In this document: piece by piece, positions 16,736 to 23,971 of the stretch | How the letters are laid out: every line of letters starts with the position of its first letter | How positions within the stretch are numbered: position 1 is the first letter of the stretch | Assembly: GCA_029265315.1 (NCBI GenBank) | Contig: JAJUJM010000003.1 | Span: forward strand, 124,001 to 188,000 | DNA: 64,000 bases | Reading direction: 5' to 3' | Source of the DNA: Actinomycetota bacterium | GTDB taxonomy: Bacteria > Actinomycetota > Coriobacteriia > Anaerosomatales > PHET01 | The notes under the pieces: generated by a model | Database searches by the model: none | What the model was told of the DNA's origin: nothing | What the model saw: the letters and a program-made list of their open reading frames with translations, nothing else | Program-made: the position numbers and the translations under genes

Positions 16736-17650
16736 GTGGCTGCAAAGAAAGATGCGAAGTCGAAGCAAGACGAGATTGACACCAGCAAGGATTCGAAGGC
16801 GAAGAAGTCCAAGGGCAAGAAGAAGTCAGCTGAGACGGCCAAGAAGGCGGTCAAGACGGCCACCAAGAAGGTGCCCAAGGACAAGTCGGCGAAGGGCGAC
16901 AAGAAGCGTGATGCCAGGTCCGCCAAGAAGGCGAAGAAATCCAAGGCTGACGCGAAGAAGGCCGGCGCCAAGCCGTCCGCCGCGCTCTCTTCGCAAGGCG
17001 TGGCGGCTGTCACGGGTGCGGTGCCTGAAGCGGGCTACCCGAACCTCGCTCTGTGTGTGGTCGACGCCTTGTTCGTGCAGCGCGGCAAGTTGGCGGCAAC
17101 GGGGCCGGTCTGCTCAGTGGTGACGTTCGGCTCTTCGGCGAAGTGGAAGCCGGCGCCGTACAGCACGAAGTTCACCACCGCGGATCTCGTGCGAGCGCTC
17201 GACGGGATCGGAGTGGATCAGCTCACGACAAAGGTGTTCTCCAGCGAGGCCAAGGCCCTCGGTTGCCCTGATCTGTCGCGCGCGCAAGTGGTGGTCGAGC
17301 TGTGTCGCTCGCTCGTGGATGCGGGAATACTGACGAAGCGTGACGCCCGTGACCCGGAGAACCGTGACGCGGTGGTGCGTGCGGTACGTTCGACCAGAGG
17401 GGCCGGTTCTGCCACAGCGGCGCGCATTCTCGAGCTGGCCGCCGAGTTCGACTTCGTCGGCGCGTCATGGCTGGCGGAGCACTTCTCGACGGAACTGGGG
17501 CGAGCAGTCGACACTCAAGAGGCCGAGGCGCTTCTGGCAGAGATGACCGCCGAGCTCGCCAAGTCGGATCCGGACATCAGTGCGCGGGACGTGGCCTTCG
17601 GGATCTGGCGGAAGAGAGCAGGCTTCTCACCGACGTTTCGATGCACATGA
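16736..17650 (+). CDS. Lysine-rich-tailed protein of unknown function
   Basis: A 304-residue protein with a remarkable first 85 residues made almost wholly of Lys, Ala, Ser and Asp (AAKKDAKSKQD, KKSKGKKKSAETAKKAVKT), like histone H1-type or AlgP-type tails that bind DNA or polyphosphate. The remaining 200 residues are a globular, mixed alpha/beta part with helices such as ADLVRALDGIGVDQLTTKVF and ARILELAAEFDFVGASWLA; I recognise no family. GTG at 16736 has GAAGGGGG seven bases upstream. Its end overlaps the CYTH start by four bases, so it is translated together with it. Confidence 0.7.
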   Translation: MAAKKDAKSKQDEIDTSKDSKAKKSKGKKKSAETAKKAVKTATKKVPKDKSAKGDKKRDARSAKKAKKSKADAKKAGAKPSAALSSQGVAAVTGAVPEAGYPNLALCVVDALFVQRGKLAATGPVCSVVTFGSSAKWKPAPYSTKFTTADLVRALDGIGVDQLTTKVFSSEAKALGCPDLSRAQVVVELCRSLVDAGILTKRDARDPENRDAVVRAVRSTRGAGSATAARILELAAEFDFVGASWLAEHFSTELGRAVDTQEAEALLAEMTAELAKSDPDISARDVAFGIWRKRAGFSPTFRCT

Positions 17651-18132
17651 GGGATGACCGTACGTCGCGAGAGGTCGAACGCAAGTTCCTCGTCGACCGC
17701 GTGCCCGCAGAGGTCTGTGCGGTCGAATCGGTGCGCATCCGTCAAGGCTACCTGGCCGTCTCCTCAGAGTCCGAGGTCCGCATCAGGGACTCGGATGGCG
17801 ACTACACGCTGACCGTCAAATCGGGCCGCGGGATCGAGCGCGCCGAGAGCGAGGTCCAACTGTTGGGGACGCAGTTCGAGAAGCTGTGGCCGATGACAGA
17901 GGGGCACCGCGTAGAGAAGCGGCGTATGCGGGTGGCGCTCGAGGATGGGCTCGTGGCCGAGCTTGACGTATACGAGGGGGGACTCGAAGGACTCGTGACC
18001 GTGGAGGTGGAGTTCGCCTCTCGCAGGGAGGCGGACGAATTCGTGCCACCGTCGTGGTTCGGCGAGGACGTGAGCGAAGACCACCGCTACAAGAACGCCT
18101 CGCTTGCGCGGTTCGGGTCACCTGTTCGCTGA
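17647..18132 (+). CDS. CYTH-domain protein (triphosphate tunnel metalloenzyme)
   Basis: The 161-residue protein has the family signature EVERKFLV (ExExK) at its N-terminus, followed by IRQGYLAV, VRIRDSDGDYTLTVKSGRG, and the acidic strands AELDVYEG and VTVEVEFAS that bind metal inside the beta-tunnel. Members hydrolyse inorganic triphosphate, thiamine triphosphate or make cAMP. ATG at 17647 forms an ATGA overlap with the preceding gene. With CHAD and Ppx nearby, an inorganic triphosphatase role is most likely. The end overlaps the opposing ArsC-like gene by 46 bases. Confidence 0.87.
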   Translation: MRDDRTSREVERKFLVDRVPAEVCAVESVRIRQGYLAVSSESEVRIRDSDGDYTLTVKSGRGIERAESEVQLLGTQFEKLWPMTEGHRVEKRRMRVALEDGLVAELDVYEGGLEGLVTVEVEFASRREADEFVPPSWFGEDVSEDHRYKNASLARFGSPVR

Positions 18133-18581
18133 GTCGAACGGCTGAGTGACGCTTGGTCGAACGGACGTGTGAGGAGCCAGGCGCAGATTCTCAGTGAGAT
18201 ATCGTCGTACGTTCGATAGAAGGACTGCAGTTGGTCATCGATGTCGTCCGGAGTCCGTGACGGGTCTTCGAACGGCCAGTGCAGCCAGATCGTATTGGCC
18301 GGCCACACGATCGGGCAGCCCTGTCTCGAGGATTCACACAAGGTGATGAGGTAGTCGGGCCTGATGGCGCCCATCAGGTCGTAGATGCTCTTGCTGACAA
18401 GCGACGAGATGTCGAACCCGCGCTCGCTGAGGACGCGCAGCGTCAGCGGATGTATGGCCTGAGGACCGAGTCCGGCGCTGAACACGTCCACGCTTCCGGC
18501 AGCCTGCCGACTGAGTATCGCTTCGGCCATCTGGCTTCGGCACGAGTTGCCCGTGCCGACGAACAGCACTATCGGTCGCAT
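18087..18581 (-). CDS. ArsC-like low-molecular-weight phosphatase-fold protein lacking the catalytic Cys
   Basis: The 164-residue protein has the fold and motifs of LMW protein tyrosine phosphatase/thioredoxin-type arsenate reductase: VLFVGTGNSCRSQMAEA, a later LCESSRQGC redox-type cysteine pair, and the general-acid DP in FEDPS. In active enzymes the phosphate loop is C-x5-R; here the nucleophile position is Gly9 (codon GGC at 18555-18557), while Cys14 and Arg15 are kept. It is therefore predicted to be inactive as a classical phosphatase or reductase unless the base is an error. Start choice between 18581 and 18605 is uncertain. It diverges from hgcA. Confidence 0.8.
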   Translation of the reverse strand: MRPIVLFVGTGNSCRSQMAEAILSRQAAGSVDVFSAGLGPQAIHPLTLRVLSERGFDISSLVSKSIYDLMGAIRPDYLITLCESSRQGCPIVWPANTIWLHWPFEDPSRTPDDIDDQLQSFYRTYDDISLRICAWLLTRPFDQASLSRSTQRTGDPNRASEAFL

Positions 18582-18679
18582 CTGACCAGCTTTCTTGACT
18601 CGCATCTTCCGCAGCACCGTACCGTGTGGCGATGGACCGATGGTTGCAAGAGCGCAAAGAGCGTGGAACATCGATGAGA

Positions 18680-18722
18680 ACCGGGCATGCCGGTCGGACT
18701 TGAGCCGCCTGTGGTGACCGGT
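18680..18722. promoter_or_regulatory. Inverted repeats in the arsC-like / hgcA divergent region
   Basis: ACCGG-N5-CCGGT (18680-18694) and a second ACCGGT (18717-18722) lie between the divergent genes, 42-84 bases before hgcA. They could be operator sites of a regulator; no ArsR-type gene is present in the window. Downstream, AAGGAGG (18749-18755) is the hgcA ribosome site. Confidence 0.3.
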
Positions 18723-18763
18723 ACGTGCGCGGTGATACGTTGTAGGGCAAGGAGGACGGGTTG

Positions 18764-19918
18764 ATGAGCGAGTGTTGCGGCGGCGGAGCGCCAGTGCCCG
18801 ACACGCAGGCCGCGTGTTGCGGAGGAGAAGCGTCCGCGAAGCCTTCGGTGCCCTGTTGCGGAGCGGACAGCGTCCCGTACGGATACGGGGTCGAATCACA
18901 CGTCATCGGCACGGTCGACACGTTCGCCGGTCCGGTCAAGCGGATCGCGACCGAGCTGACGGGTGCAGACATCTTGGGGGCGCTGCGTGTGCGTCTGGGC
19001 ATCTCGCGCGATGACTATCGAGTCCGCCCCGGTCTGTACGCGGTGGGAGGCCCGGACGACACCTCTCCGGTGCTCGTCACAGGCAACTACAAGCTGACCT
19101 TCGACACCCTTCGTCGCGAACTGACGGGGCGTGACCTGTGGTTGCTCATCGTGGACTCCAAGGGTGTCAACGTCTGGTGCTCTGCGGGCAAGGGTGTGTT
19201 CTCGACCGAAGAGGTGGTTCGCAGCATCCGTGACGTAAGGCTTGAACAGGTCGTGAGTCACACCCGGATCGTCTTGCCGCAGCTGGCGGCGACCGGGGTC
19301 GCGGCACATGAGGTGCGCGCCGCCACCGGCTTCTCGCCCATCTGGGGGCCGGTGCGAGCGAGCGACCTGCCCGAGTTCCTCGACGCGGGCATGAGGGCGA
19401 GACCGCGGATGCGACGCGTCGAGTTCGGGATCCTTGAGCGCGCCAAGCTCGTGGGTGTGGAAGCGTCGGTGTTGTGGAGCCCCAGGGTGCTCGCCGCGAT
19501 CGCTTCTCTCGTCGTGGCTGCGTTCGTGGCTCCCCGCTTCTTGCCGGTGAGTGGAAAGCCGTTCCTTGCGGCGATGGTCGCGGGGGTGTCGGCGGTGGTC
19601 GCCGGAGCCGTGCTCGTGCCGTTGCTCCTGCCCTGGTTGCCGGGCCGCACCTTCTCGCTCAAAGGAGCGGTCACGGGAGCTGTGCTGGTCGGGGGATCGC
19701 TTGTCGCCCTGGCCGATGGCCCGCTACCGCTTTCCTCGTGGGGCCTGCTCGTTGCGGGTGTCGCGCTCGCTTCGTTCGTGGCGATGAACTTCACCGGCTC
19801 GACGACGTTCACATCGCCGTCCGGGGTGGAGTGGGAGATGCGCCGCGCGATGCCTCTACAGGCGTGCGGGTTGGCCTTGGGTGCGCTGGTGTTCATCGCA
19901 TCGTTCTTCGTCGGGTAG
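18764..19918 (+). CDS. hgcA: HgcA, mercury-methylating corrinoid protein
   Basis: The 384-residue protein has the HgcA hallmark NVWCSAGKG at residues 136-144; Cys139 corresponds to the cap-helix cysteine that coordinates cobalt of the corrinoid. The N-terminal half is the corrinoid-binding domain; from about residue 230 four to five membrane helices follow, including the family-specific stretch MNFTGSTTFTSPSGVEWEMR. HgcA carries a methyl group to Hg(II). ATG at 18764 has AAGGAGG eight bases upstream. An added N-terminal stretch holds three CC pairs (4-5, 18-19, 31-32). hgcB follows after 12 bases, making a clear operon. Confidence 0.93.
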   Translation: MSECCGGGAPVPDTQAACCGGEASAKPSVPCCGADSVPYGYGVESHVIGTVDTFAGPVKRIATELTGADILGALRVRLGISRDDYRVRPGLYAVGGPDDTSPVLVTGNYKLTFDTLRRELTGRDLWLLIVDSKGVNVWCSAGKGVFSTEEVVRSIRDVRLEQVVSHTRIVLPQLAATGVAAHEVRAATGFSPIWGPVRASDLPEFLDAGMRARPRMRRVEFGILERAKLVGVEASVLWSPRVLAAIASLVVAAFVAPRFLPVSGKPFLAAMVAGVSAVVAGAVLVPLLLPWLPGRTFSLKGAVTGAVLVGGSLVALADGPLPLSSWGLLVAGVALASFVAMNFTGSTTFTSPSGVEWEMRRAMPLQACGLALGALVFIASFFVG

Positions 19919-19930
19919 AAGGAGCGGTTC

Positions 19931-20206
19931 GTGAGCGGCTTGCGCTACATCGAAGAAGTGGTATCGCTCGAGCTTGACGTCGAGCGGTGCAATGGCTGCA
20001 CCCAGTGCACGCTCGTGTGCCCCCACGGGGTCTTCGCGATGTCGGAGGGTCGTGCGACCGTCGTGGACCGCGGGGCTTGCATGGAGTGCGGAGCGTGCGC
20101 GAAGAACTGCGCGGTCGGGGCGATCACGTTGCGACCGGGCGTGGGGTGCGCCGCCGCGATCCTGAACGGTTGGATCAGGGGCACCGAGCCGAGTTGCGAC
20201 TGCTGA
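19931..20206 (+). CDS. hgcB: HgcB, 2[4Fe-4S] ferredoxin of mercury methylation
   Basis: The 91-residue ferredoxin has two cluster motifs, CNGCTQCTLVCP (C20-C30) and CMECGACAKNC (C50-C60); the latter is characteristic of HgcB. Cys73 in PGVGCAA and the terminal CDC match the extra cysteines thought to pass Hg(II) to HgcA. It should reduce the corrinoid cofactor of HgcA after each turnover. GTG at 19931 follows AAGGAG. Full family length, no lesions seen. Confidence 0.93.
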   Translation: MSGLRYIEEVVSLELDVERCNGCTQCTLVCPHGVFAMSEGRATVVDRGACMECGACAKNCAVGAITLRPGVGCAAAILNGWIRGTEPSCDC

Positions 20207-20620
20207 TCCGAGAGTAGCCCACGCGTCTTGCTAGCGCTGGGCACGCCGCGGGCAGGCCGGCAGTCGCAGCAGTAGGCGCTCACAGCTACAGCTGTCACGA
20301 CGAGCATGGCGTCGACCACGACGAGGGGGACGAAGAAGTAGGCGCTTCCCAGCACGCTCAGCCACAGCGTGACGAGGGTCGGGCCACGAAGCCGTTGACC
20401 GTCGTCAACCGGAGCGGCGGGTCCGTTCGCGATCTCGAGTGACGACCGTCGCCCGGCTGGACGCCTCGGGCCAGCGTCGGGTTGCGATGCAGTGGTGTCA
20501 TGGCACTCCGCGATCCAGTGTCAGTTCGTCCCAGCGCGAAAGGAGGGACGTCAGGCGATTTCCGTTGCGCAGGGCGCAGATTGCTCTCGCAGGCGTGACC
20601 GCACTGAACCGCGTGGCGAG
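20207..20620. other. 414-base region without a confident gene
   Basis: Between hgcB and the cysteine synthase gene. A minus-strand frame around 20215-20520 contains a hydrophobic stretch (SVLGSAYFFVPLVVVDAMLV and on) and a CCDC motif, but it runs on antisense through hgcB and lacks a good start, so I do not call it. Small inverted repeats (for example ACAGCT-AC-AGCTGT near 20283) are too weak for a terminator. A decayed membrane-protein gene is possible. Confidence 0.3.
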
Positions 20621-21637
20621 CTACCCCAGGATCCCATTGAGGTAACTCGTCGCCTTCTGGCCGCTGTCGGGAGCGATGCACACGGCGACGCCGCTGCGAC
20701 CCGGCTCACTCAGGTAGCGGATCGCGCCGGCGGCGATCGCCGCCGCTGACGGGCCCACCATCAAGGCCTCTTCGCGGTAGAGTCGCCGAGCGCACTCGTC
20801 GGTCATCTCGTCGTCGACGTGGACGACCTCGTCGATCACAGACCGGTCGAGGTTCGCCGGCACCGCGGTCTCTTCCATGTTCTTGAGGCCGGAGATGTGG
20901 TGGCCGCGCACCGGCTCGACGCCGATGACCTTGATGTCGGGATTCTGCTCCTTGAGGTAGCGACCCGTGCCGACGACGGTGCCGCACGTGCCAAACCCTG
21001 CGATGAAGTACCTGATGCGGCCATCGGTCTGGCGCCAGATCTCGGGTCCGGTCGACTCGTAGTGCGCTCGGGCGTTGTCAGCGTTGTCGTACTGGTTCGG
21101 CATCACGTACTTCCCGGGGTTCGCCTCCATGATGCGCAGCGCCAGCTGGAACGCCTGGTCCATGGGGTGGAGCCCGGAGTCATCGTCCGGTGAGGTGAAC
21201 CGCACGTCGGCCCCGAACGCGCGCAGAAGCGCCGTCTTCTCGGGCGAGAGCACGTGGGGAGCGGTTGCGACCATCGGCACGCCTATGAGCTGGCAGATGG
21301 CCGCCAGCGCGATGCCGGTGTTGCCCGACGTGGCCTCGATGAGCGTCTTGCCCTCGAGTTCCCCGCGCTCCAGAAGGCCATGGATGAGCCACTTGGCGGT
21401 TCGGTCCTTGATCGAACCGAATGGGTTCACCCACTCGCACTTCACGTAGAGGGCTACGTCCGGATTGGACATGACGTGGTTGAGACGCACGATGGGCGTC
21501 GGGTGGTCCACGTCCCCGCAAGCGTTGAGCAGGTCGTCGTAGCGTGCCAGACGCGAGTCATCCCCCAGCCCCAGCCGGCTGTCGCGGTCGTGACCAACAG
21601 GTGAATCGGGACTGAGGGCCTCGGACACTTCGCTCAT
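20621..21637 (-). CDS. PLP-dependent cysteine synthase family protein
   Basis: The 338-residue protein is of the CysK/CysM beta-family: HPTPIVRLNHV, the PLP lysine in NPFGSIKDRTAKW, the substrate loop EATSGNTGIALA, and the PLP phosphate loop GFGTCGTVVGTGRYL. It makes L-cysteine from O-acetylserine (or a phospho/acetyl analogue) and sulfide; cystathionine beta-synthase-type substrates cannot be excluded. The ATG at 21637 follows AAGGA. The N-terminal 40 residues are an extension relative to the shortest CysK forms. It lies 12 bases after the response-regulator gene and is likely co-transcribed. Confidence 0.87.
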   Translation of the reverse strand: MSEVSEALSPDSPVGHDRDSRLGLGDDSRLARYDDLLNACGDVDHPTPIVRLNHVMSNPDVALYVKCEWVNPFGSIKDRTAKWLIHGLLERGELEGKTLIEATSGNTGIALAAICQLIGVPMVATAPHVLSPEKTALLRAFGADVRFTSPDDDSGLHPMDQAFQLALRIMEANPGKYVMPNQYDNADNARAHYESTGPEIWRQTDGRIRYFIAGFGTCGTVVGTGRYLKEQNPDIKVIGVEPVRGHHISGLKNMEETAVPANLDRSVIDEVVHVDDEMTDECARRLYREEALMVGPSAAAIAAGAIRYLSEPGRSGVAVCIAPDSGQKATSYLNGILG

Positions 21638-21649
21638 CGGGTTCCTTGT

Positions 21650-22384
21650 TCAGCTCGCAGGTTGTGTGACATGCAGGAACAGACGTTCACCCGAGCCGGT
21701 CGTGATTGACAACGGGTACACGGACACTCGCATCCGTCCGAACCTCGTCTCGACGAGGCGCTCAGCTGACTGGCCGGTTCGCACGGCTTCGTTCAGCGGA
21801 CAGTGAGACGGGACCTCGCCGTCATCGTGCATCTCATGGTTGCAGGTCACGTAACACTCGTCGATACCGGTCCCCGTGCCCTCATAGAAGGAGCCGTTGG
21901 CCACCAAGACGTGGTGACTGGCGTCGAGGATCATCGTCGGATACGGGAATCCGCGCAACACCGCGTCGACGCTCAGCACGTGGTCCGAATTCGTCAGGGC
22001 CCCCGTGAGGGTGTCGAGCACGCGGGCGAGGTCCCACGGGTCGAACGGCTTGGCGATGATCTCATCGGCACCGCACGTCTCAACCCCCTCGCTGTCGCCA
22101 TCGGACTCGCGTGGCATCACGAGGACGATCGGGACATCGCCGTACTCCAAGGACCTGCGAATCATGCGTATCAGTTCGATGCCCGTCATGTCGGGCATCG
22201 ACATGTCTATGACGGCGGCGTCGAACTCCTGACCGGAGAGGGCGGTCAGCGCGTCCGTGGCGTTGGACGCTTCAACGACGTAGTAGCGGCCGGTGCCCTC
22301 GAGCGCGAACGACTCGAGGCTGCGAGGGACGTACTCGTCATCGACGATGAGGACCCGATGTGTCGGCGTGTGGTCGTTGAGCAC
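21650..22384 (-). CDS. Response-regulator receiver with PAS-like output domain
   Basis: A 244-residue protein with a receiver domain (VLIVDDEYVPR, phospho-acceptor in AAVIDMSMPDMTG, and AKPFDPWDLA) followed from about residue 135 by a PAS-like domain. The PAS part has a cysteine/histidine cluster, CYVTCNHEMHDDGEVP then SHCPLNEAVRTG, of the kind seen in PAS domains thought to hold an iron-sulfur or other redox cofactor. No DNA-binding domain is present. GTG at 22384 follows GGGGGGT. It precedes cysteine synthase, so a sulfur or redox signal is plausible. Confidence 0.8.
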   Translation of the reverse strand: MLNDHTPTHRVLIVDDEYVPRSLESFALEGTGRYYVVEASNATDALTALSGQEFDAAVIDMSMPDMTGIELIRMIRRSLEYGDVPIVLVMPRESDGDSEGVETCGADEIIAKPFDPWDLARVLDTLTGALTNSDHVLSVDAVLRGFPYPTMILDASHHVLVANGSFYEGTGTGIDECYVTCNHEMHDDGEVPSHCPLNEAVRTGQSAERLVETRFGRMRVSVYPLSITTGSGERLFLHVTQPAS

Positions 22385-22477
22385 GGCAGACCCCCCATCA
22401 GCGCACGACGGCAGCAGCGCTTCTCGGCGCCACTGCCCCTGCCAATCAGTATGCCCTAACCTTGAGCGCCTGTTCGC

Positions 22478-22483
22478 TACAAT
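22478..22483 (+). promoter_or_regulatory. -10 element TACAAT for purB
   Basis: TACAAT lies 50 bases before the purB ATG, in divergent orientation to the response-regulator gene. No good -35 box at 16-18 bases; TTGGAGG (22517-22523) is the ribosome site. Confidence 0.45.
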
Positions 22484-22532
22484 CTCCGTGCAGCATACAG
22501 GTCCACACCGTTCGCTTTGGAGGCCCGTCCTT

Positions 22533-23876
22533 ATGATCTTTCGCTACTCCCGTCCTGAGATGGCCCGCATCTGGGAGCTTGAGAACAAGTTCGAGATCTG
22601 GCGCGAGATCGAGGTCCTCGCGTGTGAGGCGCAGGCCGAGCTGGGGCAGTGCGGCATCACGCGCGAGGAGGCAGCTCACATCCGGGCGACGGCCGCCTTC
22701 GAGGTCGAGCGCATCGACGAGCTCGAGGCCACGCTCAACCACGACGTGATCGCGTTCCTCACGAATATGGCGGAGCACATCGACGCGGGGCTGCCGGCGG
22801 ATGCGCCCAAACCGAGCCGATGGGTCCACTACGGGATGACCTCGAGCGACCTCGGCGACACGGCGCTCTGCTACCAGATGACGCAGGCGATAGACATCCT
22901 CATATCCGACGTACGCCGTATCGGCGAGATCTGTAAGCGTCGCGCGTTCGAGACCCGTGACATGCTCTGCGTGGGCCGCACCCACGGCATCCACGCCGAG
23001 CCGATGACGATGGGCATGAAGTTCGGCCGCTGGGCGTGGGCGATGAAGCGCGCGCTGGAGCGTCTGGAGCGCACCCGTGAGGTGGTCGCGGTCGGCGCGA
23101 TCTCCGGTGCGGTGGGCAGCTACAGCAACATCGACCCCTTCGTCGAGAGCTACGTGTGTGAGAAGCTCGGCCTGACCCCCGAGCCGCTCTCGACCCAGGT
23201 CATCCCGCGCGACCGCCACGCGCAGTTCCTCGCGGTGCTCGCTACGGTGGCGGCGACCGCCGAAGAGATCGCGACCGAGGTCCGCGCCATGCAGAAGTCG
23301 GACACGCTCGAGGCAGAGGAGCCGTTCGCCAAGGGCCAGAAGGGCTCGAGCGCGATGCCGCACAAGCGCAACCCGATCACGGCGGAGCGCATCTGCGGGC
23401 TCGCGCGTGTGGTCAAGGCCAACGCGCAGGTCGGCTTCGACGATGTGGCGCTGTGGCACGAGCGCGACATCAGCCACAGCTCGGCTGAGCGCGTGGTGCT
23501 CGCCGACTCGACGATCGCGCTGGACTACCTGCTCGGCAAGCTCGAGTGGGTCCTTGAGGGGATGGTGCTCTACCCGGAGCGCATGAGGGCGAACCTCGAC
23601 GCGACCCGCGGGCTCATCTACAGCAGCCGCGTGCTTCTCGCTCTCGTCGACACCGGCATCACCCGCGAGGACGCGTATGCGATCGTGCAGCGCAACGCGA
23701 TGGCGGTGTGGGACGACATCCAGCAGGCGCGTTCAGGTGCGAGCTACCGCGAGCGTCTCGAGGCCGACCCGGAAGTCACACTCGACGCGGCGACGCTCGA
23801 CGCGCTGTTCGATCCGCGCGAGTTCCTGACGCGCACTGGTGTGCTGTTCGAGCGGCTGGAGCGCTGCGAGTTCTGA
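22533..23876 (+). CDS. purB: Adenylosuccinate lyase
   Basis: The 447-residue protein has the fumarase/aspartase-superfamily signature GSSAMPHKRNP with the catalytic serine loop, HYGMTSSDLGDTALCYQ for substrate binding and GRTHGIHAEPMTMG. It performs two steps: release of fumarate from SAICAR and from adenylosuccinate, in purine synthesis. The ATG at 22533 has GGAGG nine bases upstream; longer frames overlap the promoter. Length is normal for the bacterial enzyme. It stands alone but belongs with purC, purS, purQ and purL of the same window. Confidence 0.95.
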   Translation: MIFRYSRPEMARIWELENKFEIWREIEVLACEAQAELGQCGITREEAAHIRATAAFEVERIDELEATLNHDVIAFLTNMAEHIDAGLPADAPKPSRWVHYGMTSSDLGDTALCYQMTQAIDILISDVRRIGEICKRRAFETRDMLCVGRTHGIHAEPMTMGMKFGRWAWAMKRALERLERTREVVAVGAISGAVGSYSNIDPFVESYVCEKLGLTPEPLSTQVIPRDRHAQFLAVLATVAATAEEIATEVRAMQKSDTLEAEEPFAKGQKGSSAMPHKRNPITAERICGLARVVKANAQVGFDDVALWHERDISHSSAERVVLADSTIALDYLLGKLEWVLEGMVLYPERMRANLDATRGLIYSSRVLLALVDTGITREDAYAIVQRNAMAVWDDIQQARSGASYRERLEADPEVTLDAATLDALFDPREFLTRTGVLFERLERCEF

Positions 23877-23971
23877 CGGGCGCTCGGAGCAAGGGCCTTC
23901 AGGACATCCGAATCCGTCGGCGTGCGTTCGGGTACACATCCCCGTGATGTGATCGACGACGAAGGTAGTCC

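Noticed and set aside
20197-20262. GCGACTGC/GCAGTCGC inverted repeat after hgcB as terminator
   Set aside because: The loop would be about 50 bases and no T-run follows.
19945-20355. Minus-strand frame with a hydrophobic start antisense to hgcB
   Set aside because: The first 40 residues look membrane-like, but most of the frame is antisense to hgcB and there is no ribosome site.
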